NCBI GenBank assembly: GCA_026391435.1
Contig: JAPLEJ010000050.1
Coordinates: 38,912 to 102,911 of the forward strand
DNA from: Bacteroidota bacterium
GTDB taxonomy: Bacteria > Bacteroidota > Bacteroidia > Chitinophagales > Chitinophagaceae
Direction of reading: 5' to 3'
Length of the DNA stretch: 64,000 nucleotides
In this document: positions 9,685-18,686 of the stretch, piece by piece
Position numbering within the stretch: the first letter of the stretch is position 1
Layout of the letters: every line of letters starts with the position of its first letter
Notes under the pieces: generated by a model
Databases searched by the model: none
What the model saw: only the letters and a program-made list of their open reading frames with translations
Told to the model about the DNA's origin: nothing
Made by a program: the position numbers and the translations under genes

Positions 9685-10275
9685 ATGAAAATAGTTATCA
9701 TACAATACAACGCGGGCAATATTCAATCTGTACTATATGCATTGGAGCGAATAGGAGTGTCGGCCATTGTTACAGATCGTGCCGACTTGATTCAAACTGC
9801 CGATAAAGTGATATTTCCAGGAGTAGGGGAAGCAAGTACAGCGATGCAATATTTAAAGGAGCGAAACTTAGATACACTCATTAGTGAATTAAAGCAACCC
9901 GTTTTAGGTATTTGTTTGGGTATGCAATTAATGTGTAAGCATTCCACCGAAAATAATACCCCCTGCATGGGTATTTTTGATGAACAAGTGCAACTATTTT
10001 CAAGTTCGGATTCAAAAATAAAAGTGCCTCAGATGGGATGGAATAATATACATCATTTAAAAACGAATTTATTCACTGGGGTGCCAGAAGATAGTTATGC
10101 ATATTTTGTACATGGCTATTATGCAACAATGGGTAATCATACCATTGCAACTACTGATTATATTCAGCCCTATAGCGCTGCATTACAAAAGGATAATTTT
10201 TATGGAGTGCAATTTCATCCTGAAAAATCGGCTATCATCGGCGAACAAATTTTAAAAAACTTTATCACACTTTAA
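9685..10275 (+). CDS. hisH: Imidazole glycerol phosphate synthase subunit HisH
   Basis: NAGNIQSVLYALERIG, PGVGEAST, GICLGMQLM, GVQFHPEKS; starts 6 nt after the trpA stop. Confidence 0.96.
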   Translation: MKIVIIQYNAGNIQSVLYALERIGVSAIVTDRADLIQTADKVIFPGVGEASTAMQYLKERNLDTLISELKQPVLGICLGMQLMCKHSTENNTPCMGIFDEQVQLFSSSDSKIKVPQMGWNNIHHLKTNLFTGVPEDSYAYFVHGYYATMGNHTIATTDYIQPYSAALQKDNFYGVQFHPEKSAIIGEQILKNFITL

Positions 10276-10290
10276 TATTATAACCCAACA

Positions 10291-11007
10291 ATGCAAATTA
10301 TTCCAGCCATAGATATTATTGATGGTAAATGTGTCCGATTAACAGAAGGAGACTATACGCAAAAAAAAATTTACAATGAAGATCCTTTGGAAGTGGCAAA
10401 AGCTTTTGAGGGAATTGGATTAATGCGCTTGCATTTAGTGGATTTAGATGGAGCGAAAGCTGGACAGGTAGTCAATTGGAAAGTGTTAGAAAAAATCGCT
10501 AATGGAACAAAGTTAAAAATTGATTTCGGAGGAGGGATTAAAACCGAAGCAACTTTAAAAACAGTGATGGATACAGGGGCTACTTTTGCAACAATTGGAA
10601 GTTTAGCTGTGAAAAGTCCCGATTTATTTCAAGAATGGATCGCTCGATTTGGCGCAGCCGTTTTTATGTTGGGGGCGGATGTATATGAGGAGAAAATTGC
10701 TATTGGTGGCTGGCTTGAAAAAACAGAAATTACAGTCTTTGATTTTGTGACCTTGTATATGAATAAGGGAGTAACACAAATATTTTGTACCGATATACAA
10801 AAGGATGGCAAGCTACAAGGGCCTTCTATTGCACTTTATCAAAAGATATTAGAACAATTCCCTTCATTGCAATTAATAGCAAGTGGAGGTGTGAGCTGCT
10901 TAGATGATTTAATTGAGCTTGAAGAGATAGGCTGTACTGCCGCTATTGTAGGGAAAGCTATTTATGAAAATAAAATAACCATTTCGGAATTAGCTAATTT
11001 TAATTAG
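10291..11007 (+). CDS. hisA: ProFAR isomerase (HisA)
   Basis: [44 protein letters not shown]. Confidence 0.96.
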   Translation: MQIIPAIDIIDGKCVRLTEGDYTQKKIYNEDPLEVAKAFEGIGLMRLHLVDLDGAKAGQVVNWKVLEKIANGTKLKIDFGGGIKTEATLKTVMDTGATFATIGSLAVKSPDLFQEWIARFGAAVFMLGADVYEEKIAIGGWLEKTEITVFDFVTLYMNKGVTQIFCTDIQKDGKLQGPSIALYQKILEQFPSLQLIASGGVSCLDDLIELEEIGCTAAIVGKAIYENKITISELANFN

Positions 11008-11020
11008 CGATAAAATAAAT

Positions 11021-11779
11021 ATGTTAACCAAACGAATTATACCTTGTTTAGATATTAAAGACGGCCGAACGGTGAAGGGGGTCAACTTTGAGCAATTGCG
11101 TGATGCGGGCGACCCCATTGAATTAGGGGCATTATATGCAAGTCAGGGTGCGGACGAATTGGTTTTCTTAGACATTACGGCTACTGTTGAAAAGCGCAAA
11201 ACCCTAAGTGAGTTGGTCAATAAAATTGCACATCGTATCAATATTCCATTTACGGTAGGCGGAGGTATAAAAACAGAAGAGGATGTGAGTATATTATTAC
11301 AAAATGGGGCAGATAAAATTTCAATTAATACCGCAGCCTTTTTAAATCCTAACATCATACAAAGTTTTGCCAAAAATTTTGGTAGTCAATGTGTGGTATT
11401 GGCCATTGATACCAAATGCGAGTCAGATGGCCAATGGTATGTTTATTTAAATGGAGGCCGTCAAAAAACAGATACTTTAACAACAGAATGGGCAAAAAAA
11501 GCAGTAGATCTAGGCGTGGGTGAAATTTTATTAACTTCGATGAATCATGATGGCACCAAACAAGGGTTTGCTTTAGATATTACAGCCACCTTATCAGAAA
11601 CCTTGTCAGTGCCCATTATTGCATCAGGAGGGGGTGGAAATGAATCTCATTTTTATGATGTATTTACCAATGGTAAGGCAGATGCTGCCTTAGCTGCAAG
11701 TATATTTCACTATAAGGAATTAGCGATACCTACTTTAAAAAATTATTTACACGAAAAAGGAATACCCATTAGATTATAA
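11021..11779 (+). CDS. hisF: Imidazole glycerol phosphate synthase subunit HisF
   Basis: [59 protein letters not shown]. Confidence 0.97.
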   Translation: MLTKRIIPCLDIKDGRTVKGVNFEQLRDAGDPIELGALYASQGADELVFLDITATVEKRKTLSELVNKIAHRINIPFTVGGGIKTEEDVSILLQNGADKISINTAAFLNPNIIQSFAKNFGSQCVVLAIDTKCESDGQWYVYLNGGRQKTDTLTTEWAKKAVDLGVGEILLTSMNHDGTKQGFALDITATLSETLSVPIIASGGGGNESHFYDVFTNGKADAALAASIFHYKELAIPTLKNYLHEKGIPIRL

Positions 11780-11798
11780 ACTTTATTTAATTTTAATT

Positions 11799-12392
11799 AT
11801 GAATATCAATTTTACAAAATATGCAGATGGACTGGTGCCTGCGATCATTCAGGATGCTCAAACCAAAACAGTGTTAATGTTGGGTTTTATGAATCAAGCG
11901 GCCATAGATCTTACTGTGTCCGAAAAAAAAGTAACCTTTTTTAGTCGAACCAAAAATAGATTATGGACCAAGGGAGAAGAGAGCGGCCATTACCTTCATT
12001 ATATAAGTATGGAAGTAGATTGTGATCAAGATACTTTGCTAATACAAGCGAACCCATCTGGTCCTGTTTGTCATAATGGGACCGCTACTTGTTGGGGCGA
12101 TGATCATGCTAGCTCCTTTTTGCCTCAGCTTGAATCCATTATTGCGGAACGAAAAAATGCAGATCCAGCCTCATCCTACGTGGCAAGTTTGTTTGAAAAG
12201 GGAATCAATAAAATTGCACAAAAAGTAGGGGAGGAAGCGGTTGAATTAGTTATAGAAGCAAAGGATAGTAATCATGATTTGTTTTTAAATGAATCAGCAG
12301 ATTTATTATTTCATTACCTTATACTACTTCAAGTAAAAGGTTACCAGCTTAGTGATGTTAGTGAAATTTTAAAACAAAGGCATAAAAACTAA
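11799..12392 (+). CDS. hisIE: Bifunctional phosphoribosyl-AMP cyclohydrolase / phosphoribosyl-ATP pyrophosphatase
   Basis: FFSRTKNRLWTKGEESGHYL, GPVCHNGTATCWG, KVGEEAVELVIEAKD. Confidence 0.96.
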   Translation: MNINFTKYADGLVPAIIQDAQTKTVLMLGFMNQAAIDLTVSEKKVTFFSRTKNRLWTKGEESGHYLHYISMEVDCDQDTLLIQANPSGPVCHNGTATCWGDDHASSFLPQLESIIAERKNADPASSYVASLFEKGINKIAQKVGEEAVELVIEAKDSNHDLFLNESADLLFHYLILLQVKGYQLSDVSEILKQRHKN

Positions 12393-12426
12393 ATCACCTA
12401 TCTTTATTCCCTGAAATTTAAAAAAT

Positions 12427-13512
12427 ATGAAGAAATTAATTTTTGTTGTAATTGTTCTTTTTGCATGTAACCATTTAATGGCACAAAAAAGTATCTTAAT
12501 CAAAGGAGATTTAAAAAATGTTCCTGATAGTACGGTTGTTACTTTGCTAGATGGTATGGCAAATAAGGAGGTCTCTACAGATATAGTGATCAAAGGGAAG
12601 TTTACTTTAAAAGGAAAAACACCTATTACATCTTTTTTTATCATTGGATTTAGCAAAATGACTGTAAAGCTACCTTTGTTTATAAGTAATGATCCGCTCA
12701 AGATTACAGGAGATATCATGTTGCCTAATAATATTGTTTATGAAGGTTCTGCTAGCCATGCTATTTATATGTCCTATATGAAAGTGTTAAATCCTAAAAT
12801 GGAAGGATATTTTAAAACTTTGACAGCTATACAATCTGAAAAAAATACAAAAGCAAAAGATTCACTTACGTTAATATCAGAAGTTCAGTCAAAAGAATTA
12901 ATATTAACTTATGTGGTAATGAGTAAAAAGTATGCTCAGTCCCCAGTTACTACTTTTTTCTTATTTCAATTTGCGAACATTTTCCCAACCGTAAAAGAGA
13001 AATTGGGAACTTATTTTGATCAACTTCAAGGAGCAGCTAAAACAGGTCCTTTTGCTGAAATTTTAGGTAAAACTATACAATCAATTGGTATTGGTTCCAT
13101 TGGATCTTTTATGCCTGAATTCAAACAAAATGATGTGAATGGAAATGCTGTAAGCCTTTCTTCTTTTAAAGGAAAATATGTATTAGTTGATTTTTGGGCA
13201 AGTTGGTGTGGCCCATGTCGAGCCGAAAATCCAAATGTAGTAAAAGCTTATAATGAGTTTAAAAATAAAAACTTTACCATTTTAAGTGTCAGCTTAGATC
13301 AGGATAAAGCTAAGTGGCTGGATGCCATCCAAAAAGATGGTTTAACATGGACACATGTGAGTGATTTGAAATATTGGAATAATGCTGTTGCCCAACAATT
13401 TGGCATTCAGAGTATTCCTGCTAGTTTCATTATAGATCCAGCTGGTAAAATAATTGGAAAGGATTTAAGAGGCGAGGATTTAAGAAATTTTCTAATTCAG
13501 AATTTAAAATAA
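12427..13512 (+). CDS. TlpA-like thiol:disulfide oxidoreductase with N-terminal DUF4369-like region
   Basis: Signal peptide; thioredoxin-like VLVDFWASWCGPCRAENPNV (WCGPC). Confidence 0.88.
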   Translation: MKKLIFVVIVLFACNHLMAQKSILIKGDLKNVPDSTVVTLLDGMANKEVSTDIVIKGKFTLKGKTPITSFFIIGFSKMTVKLPLFISNDPLKITGDIMLPNNIVYEGSASHAIYMSYMKVLNPKMEGYFKTLTAIQSEKNTKAKDSLTLISEVQSKELILTYVVMSKKYAQSPVTTFFLFQFANIFPTVKEKLGTYFDQLQGAAKTGPFAEILGKTIQSIGIGSIGSFMPEFKQNDVNGNAVSLSSFKGKYVLVDFWASWCGPCRAENPNVVKAYNEFKNKNFTILSVSLDQDKAKWLDAIQKDGLTWTHVSDLKYWNNAVAQQFGIQSIPASFIIDPAGKIIGKDLRGEDLRNFLIQNLK

Positions 13513-13531
13513 TAATTTTAGCTTTCTTTCT

Positions 13532-13563
13532 AAAAAGCCTTGAATCACTTCAAGGCTTTTTTT
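13532..13563. terminator. Terminator hairpin, copy 1 of a duplicated terminator/arsC tail
   Basis: AAAAAGCCTTGAA-TCAC-TTCAAGGCTTTTTTT. Confidence 0.85.
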
Positions 13564-13633
13564 ATATGAATACAAATGCCCCTCATCTTATATGAATTAA
13601 TACTTAATTTATATATTTTATATAAAAATATAT

Positions 13634-14377
13634 TTGATACATAAAATTAAATATATGAAAAAAATAAAATTGGGTTCCGAAGTCTATTTTTTGTTGAGTT
13701 TATCCATCTTTTCAATTTTCTTCTTTTGTAGTTGTAAAAAATCAGAATCATTACCTATAAATACAAAGGTAGAATCTGAAGTTTCGATTTTTAAATCTGT
13801 ACCCACTATTGAAAAGACGGTCTATATTAATAAAAATGATTCATTGTTTCAACAATTTAAATCAGTTGAAAAAGTATTTTTAACTGGTATTGACTTTTCT
13901 AATATATCCATTAAAAAGGTTGTATTTAAAGGGTTACTTGATATAATAGGCTTACAAATTAATTTTTTAAATGACACTAGTTCAGTAATGGATTTATTTT
14001 TTGTTTATGAATCAAAATCAAAGACGCATTTGTCACTATTTCGAGAATTAAGTAAAGTAAGTAAATCAAATCTTGGAACCGGAAGCATAATTTTCAAAGA
14101 TTTGTCTGGCAATGAGTTATTCAATGACCAATATTTTAATAATAAAATTGTTGTTAAGCAAGATGTTCATAATTTAGATATTTTGAAATTTGGTATAGAA
14201 AAAATTCGAAGTACAGCGATTTGGAATTGTACGAAAGCTCAATTTGATAATTTTTATAAAGAGGCAAAAAAAACATGTGAAGAAGATACTTTCTGCGATT
14301 TTGCTTGTAGCTTTAATCCATGTGCTATTTCGTATTTAGCTTTTGCTGTTGGGAAATGCACCGGACTTATTCAATAA
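13634..14377 (+). CDS. Putative lipoprotein with Cys-rich C-terminus, unknown function (start possibly 13655)
   Basis: Lipobox-like IFFFCSCKKSES; C-terminal NCTKAQ...TCEEDTFCDFACSFNPCAISYLAFAVGKC. Confidence 0.65.
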   Translation: MIHKIKYMKKIKLGSEVYFLLSLSIFSIFFFCSCKKSESLPINTKVESEVSIFKSVPTIEKTVYINKNDSLFQQFKSVEKVFLTGIDFSNISIKKVVFKGLLDIIGLQINFLNDTSSVMDLFFVYESKSKTHLSLFRELSKVSKSNLGTGSIIFKDLSGNELFNDQYFNNKIVVKQDVHNLDILKFGIEKIRSTAIWNCTKAQFDNFYKEAKKTCEEDTFCDFACSFNPCAISYLAFAVGKCTGLIQ

Positions 14378-14395
14378 CTTATAAAAATATATAAA

Positions 14396-14569
14396 ATGAA
14401 AAAAACGTTAATTTATATTACGGTAGGTATTATTTTAGTATTGATTGGTGTATTTATAACTATAGAATCAAATGATAATACAATACAATATGCTTTTATT
14501 TTAGCAGGGATTGGAATTGAAACTTTCGCAATGATCCAAATTGTCAGAAATAGTTTCACAAAAAAATAG
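14396..14569 (+). CDS. Small (57 aa) predicted two-helix membrane protein MKKTLIYITVGIILVLIGVFITIESNDNTIQYAFILAGIGIETFAMIQIVRNSFTKK
   Basis: Manual translation; start 19 nt after the preceding ORF; two hydrophobic segments. Below the ORF-track cutoff. Confidence 0.6.
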   Translation: MKKTLIYITVGIILVLIGVFITIESNDNTIQYAFILAGIGIETFAMIQIVRNSFTKK

Positions 14570-14595
14570 CCACCTATTTATTTAAATAAAAATAT

Positions 14596-14627
14596 AAAAA
14601 AGCCTTGAATCACTTCAAAGCTTTTTT
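14596..14627. terminator. Terminator hairpin, copy 2; overlaps the 3' end of the arsC-like gene
   Basis: AAAAAGCCTTGAA-TCAC-TTCAAAGCTTTTTT; the TGA stop of the minus-strand gene lies in the loop. Confidence 0.8.
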
Positions 14628-14966
14628 ATATTCAGCTTCATCGAAACCTAGAGCAATCACTTTATCATTGCGTTCAATTAAAGGTCTTTTTATGATGGAG
14701 GTTTTTTCGATCATTAAAGCGATGGCGGCTTTTTGGTTGGTGATTTTAGATTGTAGTTCAGGAGATAATTGTCGCCAAGTAGCCCCTTTTTTATTGAGTA
14801 AGGCTTCCCAACCAACTTGTTTACTCCAATTGGTTAAAGTGCCGGCCGTGACGCCTAATTTTTTATAGTCGTGAAATGTATATCCCACTTTATTTGCTTT
14901 TAACCAGTCTAATGCTTTTTTAACTGTGTTGCAATTAGGAATGGCATATACTTTTATTGTACTCAT
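14610..14966 (-). CDS. ArsC/Spx family reductase-like protein
   Basis: MSTIKVYAIPNCNTVKKALDWLKANKVGYTFHDYKK resembles the ArsC/YffB fold; start moved to MSTIKV. Confidence 0.82.
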   Translation of the reverse strand: MSTIKVYAIPNCNTVKKALDWLKANKVGYTFHDYKKLGVTAGTLTNWSKQVGWEALLNKKGATWRQLSPELQSKITNQKAAIALMIEKTSIIKRPLIERNDKVIALGFDEAEYKKALK

Positions 14967-14971
14967 TCGTT

Positions 14972-15475
14972 TTATTTTATGTATTTTTTGCCTAACCAGC
15001 TTTGTGATATAGGTTGAAGCCAATCTGCTTCCATATCTGCCTTGGTTGCTACTAAATTATTAAAATACAAGCTGTCTTTTTCTAATAATCCATTTTCAAT
15101 GGCATAAGCCACTTGTGCAAGCGGGATGGTTTGAACTTTATCTTTCACCCAAAATGCTAATAGCTCACGATTAAACATTTGTAAATTAAATCTTTTTTCA
15201 ACTTCTTTAATGATATGTACTGAGCTGTCTGTGCTACAACCACCCACGCCAGTTTGTGATTCATCCGCCATGAGTATGATAAACTGACCATATAAAATAG
15301 TGGCAAATCCTTTTACTTGAGCCCCATGACTTTTCCATATATTAGTGAAATCTTCTAAAATGGTTTCGATTTCAAAAATTTCCACCATAGAAAATAATCT
15401 GTTGGATTGGTATATCCATATTTTTGATTGTGGATGAAAATTTGCGGGTAGTATATTAGGTAAGTGAACTGTCAT
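14972..15475 (-). CDS. Conserved hypothetical protein of Bacteroidota
   Basis: Full-length ORF in a tight minus-strand cluster; no Walker motifs. Confidence 0.65.
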   Translation of the reverse strand: MTVHLPNILPANFHPQSKIWIYQSNRLFSMVEIFEIETILEDFTNIWKSHGAQVKGFATILYGQFIILMADESQTGVGGCSTDSSVHIIKEVEKRFNLQMFNRELLAFWVKDKVQTIPLAQVAYAIENGLLEKDSLYFNNLVATKADMEADWLQPISQSWLGKKYIK

Positions 15476-15485
15476 TATGATTAAT

Positions 15486-16265
15486 TTATTGAATGGCTTT
15501 TTCTATGATTTCGGCAATGTCTAAAACCGAAGTATTCATATCCTCATCTCTATTTTTAATGCCATCGGTTAACATCGTATTACAAAATGGACAGGCACTT
15601 GCAACAAAATCTGATTTTGTTTCAATGGCTTCGTCTGCTCTTTCTGTATTAACCCTTTTGTCTCCTTTTTCTTCTTCCTTAAACATTTGTGCCCCACCAG
15701 CACCACAGCATAAACCTTTGGATTTACATCTTTTCATTTCGCGTAATTCCATATCTAAGCTTTCTAACACTTTTCGAGGAGCTTCGTATATTTCATTGGC
15801 CCTACCTAAATAACAACTATCATGGTAAGTAATTGATTTTCCTTTCCATTCATTACTATCTAGTATTTTTATTTTTCCAGAGGCGATCAATTCTTCTAAA
15901 AATTGGGTATGATGTATGACATCGTAATTTCCTCCCAATGCAGGATATTCATTTTTCAAGGTATTAAAACAATGAGGGCAAGTAGTGACAATTTTCTTTA
16001 TTTGATAGCCATTCAAAATTTGGATATTCTGATAAGCCATCATTTGAAACATAAATTCATTTCCAGCACGCCTTGCAGGATCACCTGTACAGGATTCTTC
16101 CTTTCCTAATATAGCGTAACGAATTCCAGCTTTATCTAATATGGTGGCAAATGCTTTAGTTATTTTTTGAGCGCGTTGATCAAAACTACCTGCGCAGCCC
16201 ACCCAAAATAATATTTCAGGTTGTTCGCCATTTGCAGCCATCTCGGCCATTGTCAATACCTTCAT
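15486..16265 (-). CDS. (Fe-S)-binding protein with CCG domains (HdrB/GlpC/LutA-like)
   Basis: TCPHCFNTLKNEYP, SCYLGRANEIYEAPRKVL, CKSKGLCCGAGGAQMF; start moved to MKVLTMAEM. Confidence 0.85.
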   Translation of the reverse strand: MKVLTMAEMAANGEQPEILFWVGCAGSFDQRAQKITKAFATILDKAGIRYAILGKEESCTGDPARRAGNEFMFQMMAYQNIQILNGYQIKKIVTTCPHCFNTLKNEYPALGGNYDVIHHTQFLEELIASGKIKILDSNEWKGKSITYHDSCYLGRANEIYEAPRKVLESLDMELREMKRCKSKGLCCGAGGAQMFKEEEKGDKRVNTERADEAIETKSDFVASACPFCNTMLTDGIKNRDEDMNTSVLDIAEIIEKAIQ

Positions 16266-16275
16266 ATATTTATTT

Positions 16276-17553
16276 TTATACCTGTTTTGTCCATGCATCC
16301 CGATCATCGGGCGCAAATTTCCAGGGTGCAAAATTATTTTCTATATTACTAAACATGCCATTCCATTCTTGAGGGGCATTGCTTTGTTCCATGACCAAGG
16401 ATCTTCTTAATTCCATAATGATATCCAAAGGAGAAATACTGATAGGGCATTCTTCCACACATGCATTACAAGTAGTGCATGCTCTTAATTCTTCTACACT
16501 AATATAATCATGTAATAATGTTTTGCCATCTGGAATGAACTGTTTGTTTTGTTGGATATTTTTTGAAATAGATTCAATCCGATCGCGCGTGGCCATCATT
16601 ATTTTACGAGGACTTAATAATTTACCTGTACTTGTTGCTGGGCAAGCCGTTGAACATCTTCCACATTCAGAGCAACTGTAGGCATCCATTAAATTTTTCC
16701 AACTTAATTCAGTAGCTTCCTTGGCTCCAAAACTTTCAGGAGCTGTTGCGTTAGTAGGCGCTAATTCGGGTTGCATTGCATACAATACCTCATTTTGTAT
16801 AGCGGGCATATTGTGCATGACTCCTTTTGGAGTGAGTGGGGCATAATAAGCATTAGGGAAAGCTAATATAATATGTAAGTGCTTTGAATAAGGCAGATAG
16901 TTCATGAAAGCATAGATACCTAAAATATGCAGCCACCATGCGGTTTTTTCGATCAGATGTAAAGTGTCTTCAGTACTACCATGAAGCCAAGGGCTCATTT
17001 TACTTGAAATAATAAATTGATAATTAGTGTCCGTCGCATTCATGAGTAAAAATAAACTCATTAATATTATTTCTGCTATGAGAATATAATTAGCATCCGT
17101 TCTTGGCCATCCATTTAAGTCCTTACTAATAAACCTTTTTATATTTAAAACATTTCGTCGAACTAAAAATACAACACAAACAATGGTTACTAAGAATGCT
17201 AAAATTTCAAAACAGTTAATGAATAGTGGATAGTAATTTCCTAAGGGTTGCGCTAAAATACGATGAGTACCCATTAGGCCATCTAGGATGATTTCAATTA
17301 ACTCTATATTGATAATAATAAATCCAATATAAATAATAAGGTGAAGTAGTGCCACAATCGGATTTCGAAACATTTTCTTTTGCCCTAATGCTAAAAGAAA
17401 TACATTTTTCCATCTTTGAAGGGGTGCGTCATTTAAGAAAGCAACTTTTCCTAATAAAATAGAACGACGAATCCTATTTATATTTTTTATAAATATGCCA
17501 AATGCCAATAAGGTCAGCAAGCTAAAAATAATTTCAGAGAATAAACCCATCAT
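16276..17553 (-). CDS. Membrane-anchored 4Fe-4S dicluster protein (HdrC-like/respiratory Fe-S)
   Basis: Several TM helices, then CSECGRCSTACPATSTGKLLSPR and CTTCNACVEECPISISP clusters. Confidence 0.87.
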   Translation of the reverse strand: MMGLFSEIIFSLLTLLAFGIFIKNINRIRRSILLGKVAFLNDAPLQRWKNVFLLALGQKKMFRNPIVALLHLIIYIGFIIINIELIEIILDGLMGTHRILAQPLGNYYPLFINCFEILAFLVTIVCVVFLVRRNVLNIKRFISKDLNGWPRTDANYILIAEIILMSLFLLMNATDTNYQFIISSKMSPWLHGSTEDTLHLIEKTAWWLHILGIYAFMNYLPYSKHLHIILAFPNAYYAPLTPKGVMHNMPAIQNEVLYAMQPELAPTNATAPESFGAKEATELSWKNLMDAYSCSECGRCSTACPATSTGKLLSPRKIMMATRDRIESISKNIQQNKQFIPDGKTLLHDYISVEELRACTTCNACVEECPISISPLDIIMELRRSLVMEQSNAPQEWNGMFSNIENNFAPWKFAPDDRDAWTKQV

Positions 17554-17633
17554 GCGTTTTATCTTTAAGAGATAAGCAAATTTAAACCATTTTATAAAGT
17601 AATCGTACGAATCTGAACTAAATAGCTCCTAAA

Positions 17634-18602
17634 TTAGAAGTATAACCATTGGCCACTCCATTTTCCATTCGCTAAAACGAGGGTGGGGGCAGGAAATTTT
17701 ATCGAGTTTAATACAAAAAACAAAGATTTAACCCATTTTTTATGCGTGGGTATTTTTTCAAAATCAACATCAAGCGATAAATACCATTGTCGATACCTTT
17801 TTAAGTCATCTCTAATAATATCACCTTGAGGGCTTGGCCAATTATTTCCGTATCCTCCAAACATATTTTCTCCACCCATTCCTACCGCGATGCTTAACCA
17901 TTTAGGTACCGGAAGGTTTTCATTAAAGTCATGAAGGTTGGCGCTTAGCCAATAAGTTTGTGCGTTATAGTCCTTGACTAACCTTTCGCTCCATAATTTG
18001 CCAAATAGCTGTTTATTTCTTTCTTGTAATTGTGCGTCAGCATAGCTGTTATAATGAGTACTAAATTTTAGCTTAACTTTTTGTTTCTTCCATAGTAACT
18101 CTTGTCCCATCCATAATCCAATTCCAGCAGTATTACTTCCGATATCTGACCAACTCCAACCCCATTGGCTTGCAAATCCATCCAAGGTTTCTATGATGGT
18201 TTGATATCCCATTCCTGTGAGGCCGGCTAATAAAATAGCCTTTTTGTCCTTTACGCCAGCCCATTGCCATGAGGCATAACTGAGCCTACTTAATGTGTAG
18301 GCAGTAAAGGCATGACCTGCTTTATCCATATCTAACCATTCCCCTGCATCATTGTAAAAATGAAAGGAGCTTCGAGGGTAACCATCATACCAAATTTTAT
18401 TTAATCCAACCATCGAACCTCCATAGGTTAGGGTTTGAAGCGAGGAAACAATGCGTAGTCTTTTTTTAAAATTTGTCTCCTGATTGGCATATTTTGTAAT
18501 AGGGGTGAAAGTAGAGTCTTGAATTTGTCCCCAACATGAAATGGAGATCAAAATGGCAGTAAAAAAAAGTAGCGTAGTAAGTTTCATACTTGGAAAAATC
18601 AA
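17634..18602 (-). CDS. DUF2279 family protein
   Basis: DKAGHAFTAYTLSRLSY and ETLDGFASQWGWSWSDIGSNTAGIGLWMGQ. Confidence 0.75.
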   Translation of the reverse strand: MIFPSMKLTTLLFFTAILISISCWGQIQDSTFTPITKYANQETNFKKRLRIVSSLQTLTYGGSMVGLNKIWYDGYPRSSFHFYNDAGEWLDMDKAGHAFTAYTLSRLSYASWQWAGVKDKKAILLAGLTGMGYQTIIETLDGFASQWGWSWSDIGSNTAGIGLWMGQELLWKKQKVKLKFSTHYNSYADAQLQERNKQLFGKLWSERLVKDYNAQTYWLSANLHDFNENLPVPKWLSIAVGMGGENMFGGYGNNWPSPQGDIIRDDLKRYRQWYLSLDVDFEKIPTHKKWVKSLFFVLNSIKFPAPTLVLANGKWSGQWLYF

Positions 18603-18686
18603 ATTTATACATTAATATTAATAATCAGTCATTGCGAATTGGTGGATTTGCAATTATTGCTTAAAATTGCTATTAAACGAGGATTT

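Noticed and set aside
12369-12719. 116-aa minus-strand ORF over the hisIE end and TlpA-like gene
   Set aside because: Overlaps two supported genes on the opposite strand; no motif.
14605-14868. 87-aa plus-strand ORF opposite the arsC-like gene
   Set aside because: Antisense to a motif-bearing gene and begins in the terminator hairpin.
14972-15475. Annotation as ABC transporter ATPase
   Set aside because: Homologs are sometimes given this name, but no Walker A/B or signature motif is visible; left as conserved hypothetical.
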